Origin: Zygaena filipendulae
Taxonomy: Eukaryota > Arthropoda > Insecta > Lepidoptera > Zygaenidae
NCBI GenBank assembly: GCA_907165275.2
Contig: OU015668.1
Coordinates: 7,497,658-7,561,657, forward strand
Direction of reading: 5' to 3'
DNA length: 64,000 bases
The notes below the pieces were generated by a model. That model was given only the letters and a program-made list of their open reading frames with translations. It ran no database searches and was not told where the DNA came from. This document shows positions 26,701-41,700 of the stretch, one piece after another; position 1 is the stretch's first letter, and the number at the start of each line of letters is the position of its first letter. A program made the position numbers and the translations under genes.

Positions 26701-29700
26701 TCTAATTTATATCGCAACTAACACACAATGTCAACAATAATAATACTATGTATATACATACATCTTTGTTTTCGTCCTGGAAAAATGGCCTAAATTCTAA
26801 CGATTTCAGTCCGACAGATTGGTTTGCAAATTTTGCTTTATCTTCAAATGAAATATTTTGAATCGATAATCCTTCACATCTGTAATAAAAATCCATAAGA
26901 TCATAACTTTCTAGTGTTATGAAATGTACGAAAAGCCACATTTAAATTAGTTGGAAGTTAAATACGTGCCTAGTTTCATTGTGGAGTTCATACACCTGGG
27001 CGTCGATTACAGAATAATTTTCTCTATGAAGCATATCCTGTAGATGTTTCTTCACATTTATGGAGATTCTTTTGATAAACTTTGGCTTCGACACAGCGTC
27101 GTGTCCATGTCTTAGAGCGTTTAGTTGAATAACACTGTCAATGAGCGTCACCCAGTTTTTATTCCATACTAACTGAGCTTTTGTCAATGACTGGTTACTG
27201 CCGATGATGCTTCGGAATTCACCTCTGCAAAATATACGTAATTGCGTAATTTAATGTCGTTTTTTTTATTTTAGGTTAAAATATTGAGTTATCTATGATC
27301 TTACTTATATTCGTATCCCTTTTCGAAAAGCAGTTTGTAAATATCATTTTTGGTCAGATCCAAAGAATCAACTTTGTCTATATTTGAATTGTTAGCTCGT
27401 TCTACTTGCAATACACAACCAGTTGCCACCAGAAGATTTTTGTGGGTTACCTTATTAATAAACAGTAAAATAGTCATAGTCGTAATCCTTTGGAAAAATA
27501 TTAGGTAATCATCAAATTAGTATTTTTTATTAACCCTAGAAAGATAATTAATCTGCGTAAAATTGACGCATGTGCCTTCGACATATTGCTCTCTCGTTTT
27601 TAATATTGCGAATCTGTTGCTATGCTTTTAGGACATCTTTCACGTTGCTTAGACCTTCCGAGAGGCGCATGTCTCACTAAGGTAAGTGTCCTCAATTTGG
27701 AAATATAACTACCACGTGAGTCAAAATGACGTATTATCTTTTAAGTGATTTTTGAGATTTTTACCTAAATAGATCGTTATGCAATGCGCTCAAGAGCGGA
27801 TAGTAACAATAAACACCTAAGTACTTGACGGCTCCCACACGCAAGCGCACCGTCAGCTAATTCAGAGGAAGTGCACCTGCACTGCATTCCCTGTTTATAT
27901 TCTTAGAATTATTAAGTATCTAGAATTAAAATAATGATTTAATTTGCAACTTGTATTAAGTCAGTCTGTATTCAGCCTCACAGTAAAGAGCATGCACTTC
28001 TGCGCTTAACTGAATCTTTTATTTTATTTTTAGTTTTTAAAAAATAGTTTTGTCGCTCCCAAAATTTGACTAGATATTTGTGCTGTTTTTTATCTGATGA
28101 TACTTGTTACTTGATTTTATGTATTATTTATATGTTTTCGTAGATATCCTGACAAAATAACGCGATAATGCACAGTAGAATTTTGGGAGAAGATCGAATT
28201 TTTAGAGCGTAATGACGAAGCCGTCTGTGAGGACATGAGAGTGAAGACGACATGCAGAGCGACTTTGAAGAAGGTTTTATGACTAAGGAGAGAGAAGACA
28301 AGGCGACGTCCAGCAGAAACGAACCCTTACAAGAAGAAACGATTCAACAATTGGCTTCTTCCTCGGCTTCTCATCGAATACTAAACCTGCCAAAACGGAT
28401 TAGGTATTAGAGGCAAAAATTGCTGGTCGACTTCGAAGGTCACAGGACGTAGCAGAGTGTCAGCACTGAATATTTTTAAATGTCAAAGGAGTCCGACACG
28501 TATGTGCCGTCATCTGTAAAATCCTCTCAAAGTTGAATTTTTTTTTTACTTATGAAATAATATGTATCGAAATTGTAAGATGAACAAATACCGAGATATC
28601 ATTGGAACGGAAATCTATGATTGTTGCTACATTTTGTAATAAGAATGAATGAATCCGTGCTTTGATTGGCATCCTGATAGTGACAGCAGTAAGGAAAAAA
28701 TACGACGAAAGGCAAATGCATCGTACAATAAATGCAAAAAAAATCAATTTTTCGACAACATAACATACCTAGATATGGATGAAAGTTGTACCTAACTTTG
28801 TTGAATATAACTGTATGTTCCTACCATGTATAATATATAATGTTTTTATTACTGAGTTTATAGCTTAAAATAGCTGATTATTAGGAAAAAAAAGTTATTT
28901 GTGATAAAAGAAAAAATATTCCAAAGTTTTGTTGATTTTTGAAGACGTTTTAAGTTTCTGTCTTGTTTTTAAATAAATATAAATATATTGATTATGGTAT
29001 TTATCATTTTATCAAAAAATAATACCGGTAAGGTTTACTTAAATAAATAAATAAAACATCAAATTACTACTACTTAAAACTTATGCGTCAATTTTACGCA
29101 GATTATCTTCTATGTACATTAAAATATGATTATCTTTCTAGGGTTAATATACTAGCTGTACCCCGCGATTTCATCCGCGGTAATTTCGGAGTTCCCACGG
29201 AGGTTGCGGGAAAAAGTACTCTATGTCCTTCTTTGTACCCCTGAGAGTACTTTACGGTGATTAGCTGTATCTCGCATTAATTCCGGAGTTCCCGCGGGAA
29301 TTCCGGGATAAAAAGTATCCTATCTTTTAAGTTGGACCATATTATAAAATTTATAATATGGTCCAATATTATGGTTACAAAATTTTATCAAAATCCGTTC
29401 AGTAGTTTCGGAGTCCATCGCGGACAAACAACGTGACACGTGATTTATATATATTAAGACTAGCTGTGCCCCGCGGTTTCACCCGCGCTAATTTCAGAGT
29501 TCCTGCGGGGATTCCGGGAAAAAAGTACTCTACGTCCTTCTTTGTACCTCTGACAGTAGCTTACGGTGATTAGCTGTTCCTCGCATTAATTCCGGAGTTC
29601 CCGCGGGAATTCCGGGATAAAAACTATCCTATCTTTTGAGTTGGACCATATTATAAATGGTTGCAAAATTTTATCAAAATCCGTTGAGTAGTTTCAGAGT

Positions 29701-32700
29701 CCATCGCGGACAAACAACGTGACACGTGATTTATATATATTAGATAAGAAGACAGCTGTCCCCCGCGATTTCATCCGCGGTAATTTCGGAGTTCCCGCGA
29801 GAATTCCGGGATAAAAACTATCCTATCTTTTAAGTTGGACCAAATACAACATAGTGACCAAATTTCATCATGATCGATTCAGTAGTTTCGGAGTCCATCG
29901 CGGACAAACAACGTGACACGTGATTTATATATATTAGAAGAATAGACATTTAAGATAAGAAGATAGGATAAGATTTACTTCAAATCGTCCACAACCGGTT
30001 TGAATTGTGACTTCAAGGTGAAGAGGACGTTGATAGAATAAACGTGGTTGCTCATAAAAATGTACATCTTGAAATTCTACGGAAACCTCTCGTGATTTTT
30101 TCCCCACATTCATTGCAATCACGTCCCATACCATCACTATAACACCAGCGAAAGGGAACACCATAGAACCTGAAAATATGAAATAGACATCGTTGTAAGA
30201 AACAGAGGTTAAAACAAAAGTACCTAAACACTACAAACACACACTACTACTAAGTATGGTTAAAATTTGATGTCTAATAAAGTCGTCGGCGCGTCGACGT
30301 CCGTCTTAGTACCTTCTACAATATGACCAGTCAAATACTCATGTTCAGCGTCGTACATTGAAATTATCGGCTTGTAAATTGTAGCATGCTTCCTGCAGGC
30401 GCTGGTGAAGTTTCGTACGACCCTAAAATAGAAAATATTGGTGTGGAATTATAAGAAAAAGGAGGAGACAGAATAAAATTAGCGAAAACATAATATTAAT
30501 AACAAATATTGATAAAAAAACTTCACAGGAAGATTGAAAGTAAAAATCTTTAAGTTTACAATAAGTAGATAGATAAAAGAAGTAGTTACAAGAACTTTTG
30601 GATTATGAGTTTGTACCCTAGAAAAAATGTCTGCAATGGTTGCAAAGTCCATAATAACTCAAATCCTTACTAATATTATAAATGCGAAAGTGAGTTTGTT
30701 TATTTGTTACGCTTTCACGGCTCAACCGATCATCATGAAATGCATACACGTTATCAGGGATACCGTACAGGGAAAGACATAGGGTACTTTTTATCTCGGA
30801 ATTCCCGCAGGAACTCCGAACTTATCGCGTGTGAAAGCGGGAGGAACAGCTAGTAAGGAATAAAACAATTAAGTTTTGTAATTAACGCAATACTTAGGAT
30901 GATCAACAAATTACATAGGATTAGAGTGGAGCCAATCCACTAAATGAGATAGTGGTCGAGTCTCGGTCGATACAGGAAACTCTACTTTCGGATACAAAGC
31001 GCTTGCATCAATTTCATAGCCTTCCATGTATATTCTGAAAAATAACGAAGAACACCATTATTTGGAATTAAACCACAAGTTTTTGATAAGTAAAATTAAA
31101 ATAAGGGTTTTTTTCGGGATTCCCAAATTTACGGAGCTTTAGAAATTCTAAAGTAGCCATTAAGTATGAATAGCAGTCACATTTACAAGTGTCCTCAAAT
31201 ACCTTACGCACCCTGTAGTATCTCTATTATCAGTGAAACAATTAGATTCCATAATTATACTGAGGTCTGTGATTTGGTAAGACTATAAATGAGCGACTCT
31301 TCCAGCCAACCTAGTGGTGGCTTGACAAGACTTACACTTGTTTTTGTGTATTTGAAGTTTCAAATTTTTTTGACTTGTAACTTCTAGTTCGCGGTTTTAT
31401 CTTGTTTAAGTCCAGAAAAACCTTACATAGATCAGAAGACACTAGTAGTGTCTAGCACACGCCTAAGGGCGGCGCCACAGCCACGGCGGCGGCGGCAGAA
31501 GTGGGCCACAGTTATGCTGATAGCTGCTGTGTGCTGTGTGACTTCTTATGTTGTGTACCATTTGTTTTGGCCGCCACCCTCGTTGCCGTGGCTGTGGCCA
31601 AGGGGTAAGGCCTTGGTCAGAGCCAAGAGCGCCGCTGATAGCTGTGGCATACTTCTTATGTTGTCTACCATTTGTTTTCGCCGCTCACCGCATGGCGCGC
31701 GCAATTTGCGCCGCAGTCGTCGCTGCTCTTAGCTGTGGCCAGGCGGTAACGGATGTCAATATAACCTCGCCTTTTTTTACTTTCAACTCCATATTTTTTT
31801 GTTAAGCTCAACACTTTATACAGGCATATCATATAAGTTTGTTGATTACCTAGTTATTTCCATATAACACTAAAAATATTTTGTTCTTGAACATTTCGCT
31901 TGAGTCGTTTTTGGAATCTACGAAGATTTTATCACGTCTTAATTAATACCGCTTAGATGTTCAGTATGTTCAGTTTGAGATCTTTGTGGTCCTGGAAATA
32001 ATCTGGGTTAGGTACTCAATGACGCACGCCAAGTGCGTTCAAAAATATATTTTTTATTGTTAAATTTGTAACAAAATTTTTTCGATTAATGAAAATCTTA
32101 ATGGTTACTTGTTTTTTTTATTTAATATTTTTTTTCAAAGTACAGTTTTTTCCTTTTTTTTTGTGACTAGTAATAATAATTAATAATAATAATAATTTTT
32201 ATTTTCTCCCACAAGTAAATACATATTAAAAATTTGTAAACGTTACAAATTAAAAATTTCACAAAAGTAGAGATCATACTTTGTGGGAGACAGGGGCCTA
32301 AACTAGGTAAACCCTGTGCTATAGGACTCCTGACCCCTCTCAGACACTTATAATCTTAATAATAATTACATGAGAATGCGTGTATATGCGTGTGAACGCG
32401 CGCGCTCGCGCGCGCACGTGTGTGTATGTGTGTGTGTGTGTGTGAGTGGTGTGTATGCGCGTTTCAGTACAAGTAGTAGGTAGGTACGTGAGTGAGTGAG
32501 CCAGCGAGTTCGTCGAATTAAATAAATAATTCAAGGGTACAAAAGTTGAGCTATCAAGCACTAATTTATCCAAGTGCCAAATACGTGTGAGTCAAGATCC
32601 AGCCTCCAGCAATCCGATCAGTGTCTTCGTAACTAGTGAACGTGGACGTGTGTGATTTTTACAGTGAAACTGTTTTTGTTGGAATAGAGTAATGTAGGCT

Positions 32701-35700
32701 AGAACTTACTTGCCCAGGCCTTTAAGCAAGAAAACAATGTTGTCATCGTGGCCACGCCTAGTCAAGGGTATGTACTCGCACGAGTTGGGCAGGGAGCGTT
32801 TGAGGATCGCCTGCAGCAGGCCATGCGGCGCGACCTCCACCAGCACTGCATTAGCTGGCACCAAGGTTGATGTCTCTTCGAACAGTACGGGGCTCTGGAA
32901 AAAAAAATGTATCAAACTTAACAGGACCAATCCACCAAGAAGGTTTTTGAACAAGGTCTTTGAACCCGCTACAAAAAAGGATTATTATCTGTTTCCCAAC
33001 AACATATAATTATGTAGGCGCGAGATTATTTTAGAATATATTAGGTATGACTGATTTCTATTAATTCTTTACTGGGATATTCTTGCATAACTATGAAGGA
33101 TCCACTCTACTAAAATCGGATCAAAACTGATAGATATATCGCATGAAAAAAATTTTTTTATGAGCATTCATAACCTATACGACACAATATGCAGTAGATA
33201 CTGGCACCTACCAATAAATTGTTCGTGTGATATTCAGCGGAAGAATACTTGGCACTGGCCTCATCCCATCTATCCTGAGGCACTGAAGTCGACACCCATT
33301 TCGCACTACGCAGCTTTGGCTCCTTGATAACTTCTTTCAAACACTTGAGTAGTCCAGGGCCTGTTAGCATTAATTAAGAGTTTAGGCTAACCCATGATTT
33401 CACTGTTTTGTTTTACACAATGCGCCGTTATTTTTCATTAATCAAATGTTCTTGATTTGTTTACATACCAGCTTTAGCAATGTATCGCGAATGGAATGCT
33501 ATGTTCGAACATGGCACTTCCTTAGCAAATGTTCCCTCTTTAGTTAGTTTAGCGACAAATGTGCGCATCACTTCCACTGGACCAGAGATAGTGCTAGAAT
33601 CGGGACCATTATGACACGCTACTTCAATTTCTGGTGGACACATCTTGGAAATCTGTAAAAAATATGAGCCTTCATTATATTTAGTAGTTCCAAGGACAAA
33701 CGATTTGTATGGACCTATTTTCAGTGGTAACGGTAATCCTGGAACAAAACTGCTCTTTGTGCTTCAGTATTACTAACAACGTGTACCTACTCATTCATGA
33801 TGATCAGTTGAATCATTAAGGCGTGAAAAGAAAAGAAAAATGCGTGAGTGTCGTGGAACACTTGGATAGAATGAAGTTTCTGCACCTCGTAGTTTCCCAG
33901 AAAGAAAAAAACAACCAATAATAATCGTTCCAAAAACCATTAAACAATAAGCGCCGCCTATGACGCCGTGATGGAAAATTTCTTTTACGAATTCTATCCT
34001 AGCCCCTATCCGTAGTGTGCGATAAAGAACTTAGTTATTTACATTTATAGTACTTATAACATTAGTATGGATATTGCATATAACTATTCTGTGAATCTAT
34101 TTTAAATCTTGAAGTTACTTTTCTTCCTCATTACTTACTTTTTTATAACCAATGCCAACAGCAGCCATTGAACCACAAATAAATGGAGTCTGAACAGAAA
34201 CAAGACCTCTAATATAAGCTGCGAGTATCATCTCTTCAGCTGTGAAACAACCGTCTGCGTACGCGCATCCTAGTTCACCGGCGCTATGACCTGTTGGAAT
34301 AATATAATTATGAATGATAATAATCTATACTAATATTATAAAGAGCAAAAGTTTGTGAGTTTGTGGGTTTGTGAGTTTGTGAGTTTGTAACGTTGTAGGG
34401 GGTAATCTCTGGATCTACTGAATCGATTTTGAAAATTCTTTCACTTATAGAAAGCTGCAGTGATCCCGAGTGTCATAGGATACTTTTTATCCCGGAATTC
34501 CCGCGGGAACTTCGAATTTCCCGCGGGTAAAACCAAGGTGGAACAACTATCTCTAAATCTACGGAAGCGATTTTAAAAATTCTTTCACTTATAAGAAGCT
34601 ACAGTGCTCTCAAGTGACATACATAGTACTTATTTTAGTAAGTATTTTATCCCGGAATTCCCGCGGGAACTCCGGAGATTGTGAGTTTGTGAGGTTGTAG
34701 GGGGATATCTGGACATACTAAACCGATTTCGAAAATTCTTTCACTGTTAAAAAGCTGCAGTGATCCTAAGTGACATAGGATACTTTTTGTCTCGGGATTC
34801 CCGCGGGAACTCTGAAGATTGTGAGTTTGAGGTTGCAGGGGTTAATCTCTAGATCTACTGAACCGATTTTGAAAATTCTTTCACTTTTATAAAGCTGCAG
34901 TGATCCTGAGCGACATATAGAGTACTTTTTACCCCGGGATTCCCGCGGGAACTCTGGAGTTTGTGTGGTTATAATCTCTGGATCTACTGAACCGATTTTG
35001 AAAATTCTTTCACTTATCTAGCTACAGTGACCCAGAGTGATATAGGGTACTTTCTACTCCGGAATTGCCGCGAATACTTCGAAATTACCGCGGGTGAAAC
35101 CGCGGGGGTTAGCTAGTAATTAATATAATTTACGTTCCTAGGCTCCACTCATAGCAGGCCTGTTCGTACCTCAAACTTACGAACAATTCATATACATGGG
35201 CGTCGCACGGATTTTTTCTCGTACTCTTATACAGTGCATGCTGCTCGGCTGTGGAATCAGCTTCTGGACGGAATCAGGCGTGCACGGAGCAGGGTGCACT
35301 TTAAACGTTTAGTGCGTGAGCATCTTCGTGCTCTGCCTTAGTGGCATCCGAACCTTTTTTTTATCAACCTGCTATGTTTATCAGTGTGTCCAAGTAATTA
35401 ATAGTTTTGTATTGTATTATTATTATGTATTGTGTATTCTCGTATGTATCGTGGGTATGTATTCTCGATTATTTTTGTAAGTATATACGTGTATTGTGTG
35501 TATATATGTATGTGTGTATGTATTTAGTATTATATATGTATTTGCTTTTATTTAATTTATTTACTGGATTCGTGGTAATATTATTTATATTAATTTTACA
35601 TATATATATATATTTTTTCCGGTTCTGTGTCATGCCACTAAACTATCCCCTAGCCAAAAGGTTGACTGGTAGAGAATGCCTTAGGCATTAAGTCCGCCTT

Positions 35701-38700
35701 TTGAAAATTAATAAATAAATTACAATTAATCATGTCCAGCTTAGTCGGTGTTTTTCGAATATATTACATTTTGGTTGATTGATATTGATAGATTACTTAA
35801 TATGAAACATGCATTTCTACAGGTCAAAAAAATCCCATCAAAAACAAACTTGTAAAAAAGTCCAAGTCTCGCAACTCACTTCTTCTACAGTAAAAAGTTG
35901 CGAGATCATGTAATACCAAGTCGGTTAATTTATTCAGTGCCTACTTAAGGGTCCTTCTGTCTAAAGTTATCATGTTATAAGCTAATCTAATAACATTTTA
36001 TAGTGACCATATCAAATTTAAAAATCTTTTATGTTTCAAATAGATTGATTGGCTTGGCAATCACGTGAAAACACAATATATCTCACACTTAATACATAAT
36101 TATGGTTCTAAACAATCTAATTTAATTATAATATGTATTACTTGTGAGATACATTGTGTTTTCACGTGATCGCCAAGCCAATCAATCTATTTAAAACATA
36201 AAAGATTTTTAAATTTGATATGGTCACTATAAAATGTTATTAGATTAGCTTATAACATGATAACTTTAGACAGAAGGACCCTTAAGTAGGCACTGAATAA
36301 ATTAACCGACTTGGTATTACATGATCTCACAACTTTTTACTGTAGAAGAAGTGAGTTGCGAGACTTGGACTTTTTTACAAGTTTGTTTTTGATGGGATCT
36401 CATTTCTTTTTGTAAATGGTCTTCCTCCTTTGAGCAATTTAGTCTACTTTAATAACTTGAAAGATTTTGGTACAACTTTATAATATAAACACATGCCCCA
36501 TTCTTGCTTTTTCATTCCGTTGACCATTGTACCTTTTTAACATAATTATGTCTAGGTAACTATGTATCTACACTTTATATCTAGGTAGGTAACTAGCTAC
36601 ACTTATTATTATTATTTATTAATATCTGGGCAACGGCTTAAATAGCTGTTCCCCGCGGTTTAACCCACGTTAATTTCGGAGATCCCGCGGGTATTCTGAG
36701 ATAAAAGTACTACCCTATGACCTTTCCTGTACCCTTGACAACGTGTAGTATGCAATAATTAATCCCATCAAAAACAAACTTGTAAAAAAGTCCCAAGTCT
36801 CGCAACTCAGTTCTTCTACAGTAAAAAGTTGTGAGATCAATGTAATACCAAGTCGGTTAATTTATTCAGTGCCTACTTAAGGGTCCTTCTGTCTAAAGTT
36901 ATCATGTTATAAGCTAATCTAATAACATTTTATAGTGACCATATCAAATTTAAAAATCTTTTATGTTTTAAATAGATTGATTGGCTTGGCGATCACGTGA
37001 AAACACAATATATCTCACATGTAATACATAATTATGGTTCTAAACAATCTAATTTAATTATAATATGTATTACTTGTGAGATACATTGTGTTTTCACGTG
37101 ATCGCCAAGCCAATCAATCTATTAAAAACATAAAAGATTTTTAAATTTGATATGGTCACTATAAATTGTTATTAGATTAGCTTATAACATGATAACTTTA
37201 GACAGAAGGACCCTTAAGTAGGCACTGAATAAATTAACCGACTTGGTATTACATTGATCTCACAACTTTTTACTGTAGAAGAACTGAGTTGCGAGACTTG
37301 GGACTTTTTTACAAGTTTGTTTTTGATGGGATCTCATTTCTTTTTGTAAATGGTCTTCCTCCTTTTCTTTTCTGGTACTACTTCTTGAGCTTCAGCTACA
37401 GTTTTTCGCAAAGCCCGATGTTATACATAGTGTTTTTTCGTTCATGGCAATTTTGAGCAATTTAGTCTACTTTAATAACTTGAAAGATTTTGGTACAACT
37501 TTATAATATAAACACATGCCCCATTCTTGCTTTTTCATTCCGTTGACTATTGTAACTTTGAACATAATTTTGTCTAGGTAACTATGTATCTACACTTTAT
37601 ATCTAGGTAGGTAACTAGCTACGCTTATTATTATTATTTATTAATATCTGGGCAACCGAGCTTTGCTCGGCTTAAATAGCTGTTCCCCGCGGTTTAACCC
37701 ACGTTAATTTCGGAGATCCCGCGGGTATTCTGAGATAAAAGTACTACCCTATGACCTTTCCTGTACCCTTGACAACGTGTAGTTTGCAATAATTAATTCA
37801 CCCGCGTTGATATCAGAGTTCGCGCGGGAATTCCAGAAATGAATCCTAGCTAGATCGATTTATGGTCCCCGAAATCCCCTGTATACAAAATTTCATGAAA
37901 ATCGTTGGAGCATTCAGATTAGGGTAATTTTATCTCGGAATTCCCGAAGGATCTCCGAAATTAACGCTGATGAAATCTCATGAAATTTTGCATGCACGTT
38001 GTCAGGGGTAAAGAAAACCTAGGGATATAGGGTACTAACTACTTTGCATCTCTGAATTCCCGCGGGATCTCCGAAATTAACGCGGGTAAAACCGCGGGGA
38101 ACAGTTAGTCTCATATATTTATATGGGATTACAAAGTTATTTGTGCAGTTGGTACATATAACTGCATATATAACTTTGTAATTCCATACATTTATATGGG
38201 ATTACAAAGTTATTTATGCAGTTAGTGTATCTAGAAAACTGGACTGAAATTGCAAAATATTTTAGTTTTTCCTTGATTTATACAATAAACACTAATTGTA
38301 TTCTAAATTTCAAACTTCTATGTCTGCTAGAAGTGCCTTAGAGTTTTGATGATCGGTCAGTGAGTGAGTGAGTGAGTGAGTGAGTGAGTGAGTGAGTGAG
38401 TGAGTGACCTACAAAATTAAGAAACTTTGACTAGTTATAATTCTTAAACTACTGGTTCAAATCGAATGAAATTTAAATTATACCGTCTTTATACAATACC
38501 TGCTTGTTTACTAAAAATTCAAGCTTCTAGTTTTATCCACAACGAAGTTATAGGGGGTCGAAAATGGCCTGAATTGCTTCGAGAAAAGGATAGTACGGCC
38601 GTGCCGCTTTTGTTGCTCGACTTGGCGGGGGCACTGCCGTGCCCCCAGATTCACCCGCGTTGATATCAGAGTTCGCGCGGGAATTCCAGAAATGAATCCT

Positions 38701-41700
38701 AGCTAGATCGATTTATGGCCCCCGAAATCCCCTGTATACAAAATTTCATGAAAATCGTTGGAGCCTTCAGATTAGGGTAATTTTATCTCGGAATTCCCGA
38801 AGGATCTCCGAAATTAACGCTGGTGAAATCTCATGAAATTTTGCATGCACGTTGTCAGGGGTAAAGAAAACCTAGGGATATAGGGTACTAACTACTTTGC
38901 ATCTCTGAATTCCCGCGGGATCTCCGAAATTAACGCGGGTGAAACCGCGGGGAACAGCTAGTCTCATATATTTATATGGGATTACAAAGTTATTTGTGCA
39001 GTTGGTACATATAACTGCATATATAACTTTGTAATTCCATACATTTATATGGGATTACAAAGTTATTTATGCAGTTAGTGTATCTAGAAAACTGGACCAA
39101 AATTGCTAAATATTTTAATTTTTCCTTGATTTATACAATAAACACTAATTGTATTCTAAATTTCAAACTTCTATGTCTGCTAGAAGTGCCTTAGAATTTT
39201 GATGATCGGTCAGTGAGTGAGTGAGTGAGTGAGTGAGTGAGTGACCTACAAAATTAAGAAACTTTGACTAGTTATAATTCTTAAACTACTGGTTCAAATC
39301 GAATGAAATTTAAATTATACCGTCTTTATACAATACCTGCTTGTTTACTAAAAATTCAGGCTTATAGTTTTATCCACAACGAAGTTATAGGGGGTCGAAA
39401 ATGGCCTGAATTGCTTCGAGAAAAGGATAGTACGGCCGTGCCGCTTTTGTTGCTCGACTTGGCGGGGGCACTGCCGTGCCCCCAGAAAAACAGTACTAAC
39501 CGATAATTTTATCCGGGACCAAACCAACTGAGTGAAGAATGTCAGTCAAACCGATTTGTATAGCAGCTATACCAACGAAAGAGTTCAAAATGTTATCGTA
39601 TACAGTTTTGTCAGATGATGTCAGAATGTGTATTAAGTCTACCCCTCTAGGTTCCAGTACCCTGCGACATCTGAAAACAGAAAGACATCTTAAACAAACA
39701 CGTCACGTGGCACTCACGTCTTGAGTAAATATTTTTATCAAAGCATATACTCATTTTGTTATGTACACAATAATAATATAATCCTTAGGGGAGCAGAGAT
39801 TTTTAAAGTATTGCTTATGCGAGTATGAGAGTATGATTTTGCATCCACTTCAACCGTCCTCTCGTGCTCTCTCATCACAAACCGGCTGGGCCGGCTCAAA
39901 CCTCATACATTCGCTAGTGTGTAACATCTGCAATTTAATTAAAAAAATGATGATTGTTGAGCATTTGAGATGATTGTGCACAATGTACCTTTCTATAGCA
40001 GCAGCAAAAATGGGTATTCGCAGGAGTTGTGCACCCATACAATTCCATTGTGATCCCATACCACTGTAAACGAACCAAAGTGGTCTCTTTGCTACATCTG
40101 ACGACTTTACATCTTCGCTTATGATCGCTTGCTCGGTGGAAGCTACAAAATTCAAAAACAGGTTTAAGACTTTAGGGTCTTAAAAGTTTTCTTTTTAATA
40201 AGAAAAAGTAGAATGTTAGTATGGCGAAACTTTCATGGAAAGGGGACATAAATGTGACCTTGGTGGTAAAGCTTTTTAAGAAGAAAAGAAGGCCTACCTA
40301 CATTTCGGGGCGGCTAAAAAAATTTAAAGTAAGCACTTGTGTGACAGTCTTGTGCAATAATGGTAGCTATGCCGATAAGAAATCATTACATTTATGTATT
40401 TTAACTGAATTAATTAATTTATTTAAAAATTACTTTACAACTATCTTTTTTTTATTTATTGTACTGTTTGTGGTGTTCAATAAAGTGTTTTTCATTCATT
40501 CATTCATACAGTTAGGACTAATGCGATAGTATAGCAAAATATGTTAAGTATATAATATTTTTATGTATTTTACTTCTAACTTAGGAACCATAACACAGTT
40601 CAAATAATGTAATTTTTGAGAATTCATTATAAGAACAACAGAAGATGTCGATACGATTGTTGACCAGTTATTAGTTTTTAATATCTAAGAAGAAAGTTAC
40701 ACCTAAATACAAGAATAAGATGAGAGATAATAGCTTAGTGGTTGGTGCGTTCGGATCACACGCCGCAAGGCGTAGGTTCAAACTCTAACAATGAGCTTGA
40801 GCTTTTAATGAAGGAAAAATCGTGAGGCAACCATAGTATGTTGTTAGGTCACTTCGCAGTGCCCAGCTGTCTAGTTACCATGTATAAAATCTGTCGCCCA
40901 ACACATAATCGGCTGTGTTCCGGCTGCCTCACTTGAAAGCGAGTTTTCATTTCAGGCTAGGTGTCTTACCTTCACATAACATCAAGTTAGCTGTGGTCAA
41001 ACGCCTAGCCTGTTCACAATTAAAAAGAAGAAGAGTACCCGGCTATAAACGCTCGAGTGGAGAAAAAGTGGTTTTGCCAGCATATACGGTATGAAGAAGA
41101 ATAATTAAATTTTTACGGGAATTAAAAGACAAACTTACAGTATATCCCATAACCTCGCGCCAAGTGGCTACCAACAGGTAATTTGTAGAAACTATGCAGA
41201 ACAGCTATCTCCTCCGGATCTATACGACGTGATTTTAAGTCATTGATTATCTTTTTCACTGAATCTTCATTTCGACCCGAAGCTGTCACTATGTATGGCA
41301 GGTCACAGGCGTAGCGTTCAAGATTCTTAAAAAATCACACAAAAACAATAACATATTTATTATTTCATAGAAATTAATAAGTCATAAGCTTCCACTTTTT
41401 CTTTCTATCTAATATGTCATGATAATATAAGATGGACCATCTGAAATGGTTCTCTAACTAGGTAGGTACTCACTTTTGTTGAGGCAAAATTTTTAGCGTA
41501 ACTTTCTTAGATTAGGTACCTTTGGTTTAAATTGTCCCTGAAGAAGCACATGTCCATTGACTCCAGTGAACGAGAACTGATTTAAAGCTGCGTAAGAACG
41601 CTGGAACGGCTGATGGTCGGTTACAATGCGCATCCTACCCTCACGAAGACCAGTGACGTCATCGCGAGGAGTACCGCAGTTCAGGTTAGCTGCTATTTGT

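Noticed and set aside
38340..38410. (GTGA)n runs as a CRISPR-like or regulatory array
   Set aside because: Pure tetranucleotide microsatellite without spacers, different in length in the two direct repeats, as expected of slippage.
40725..40800. tRNA gene on the plus strand
   Set aside because: Same reasoning: boxes present, no closed acceptor stem, and a long non-tRNA body follows.
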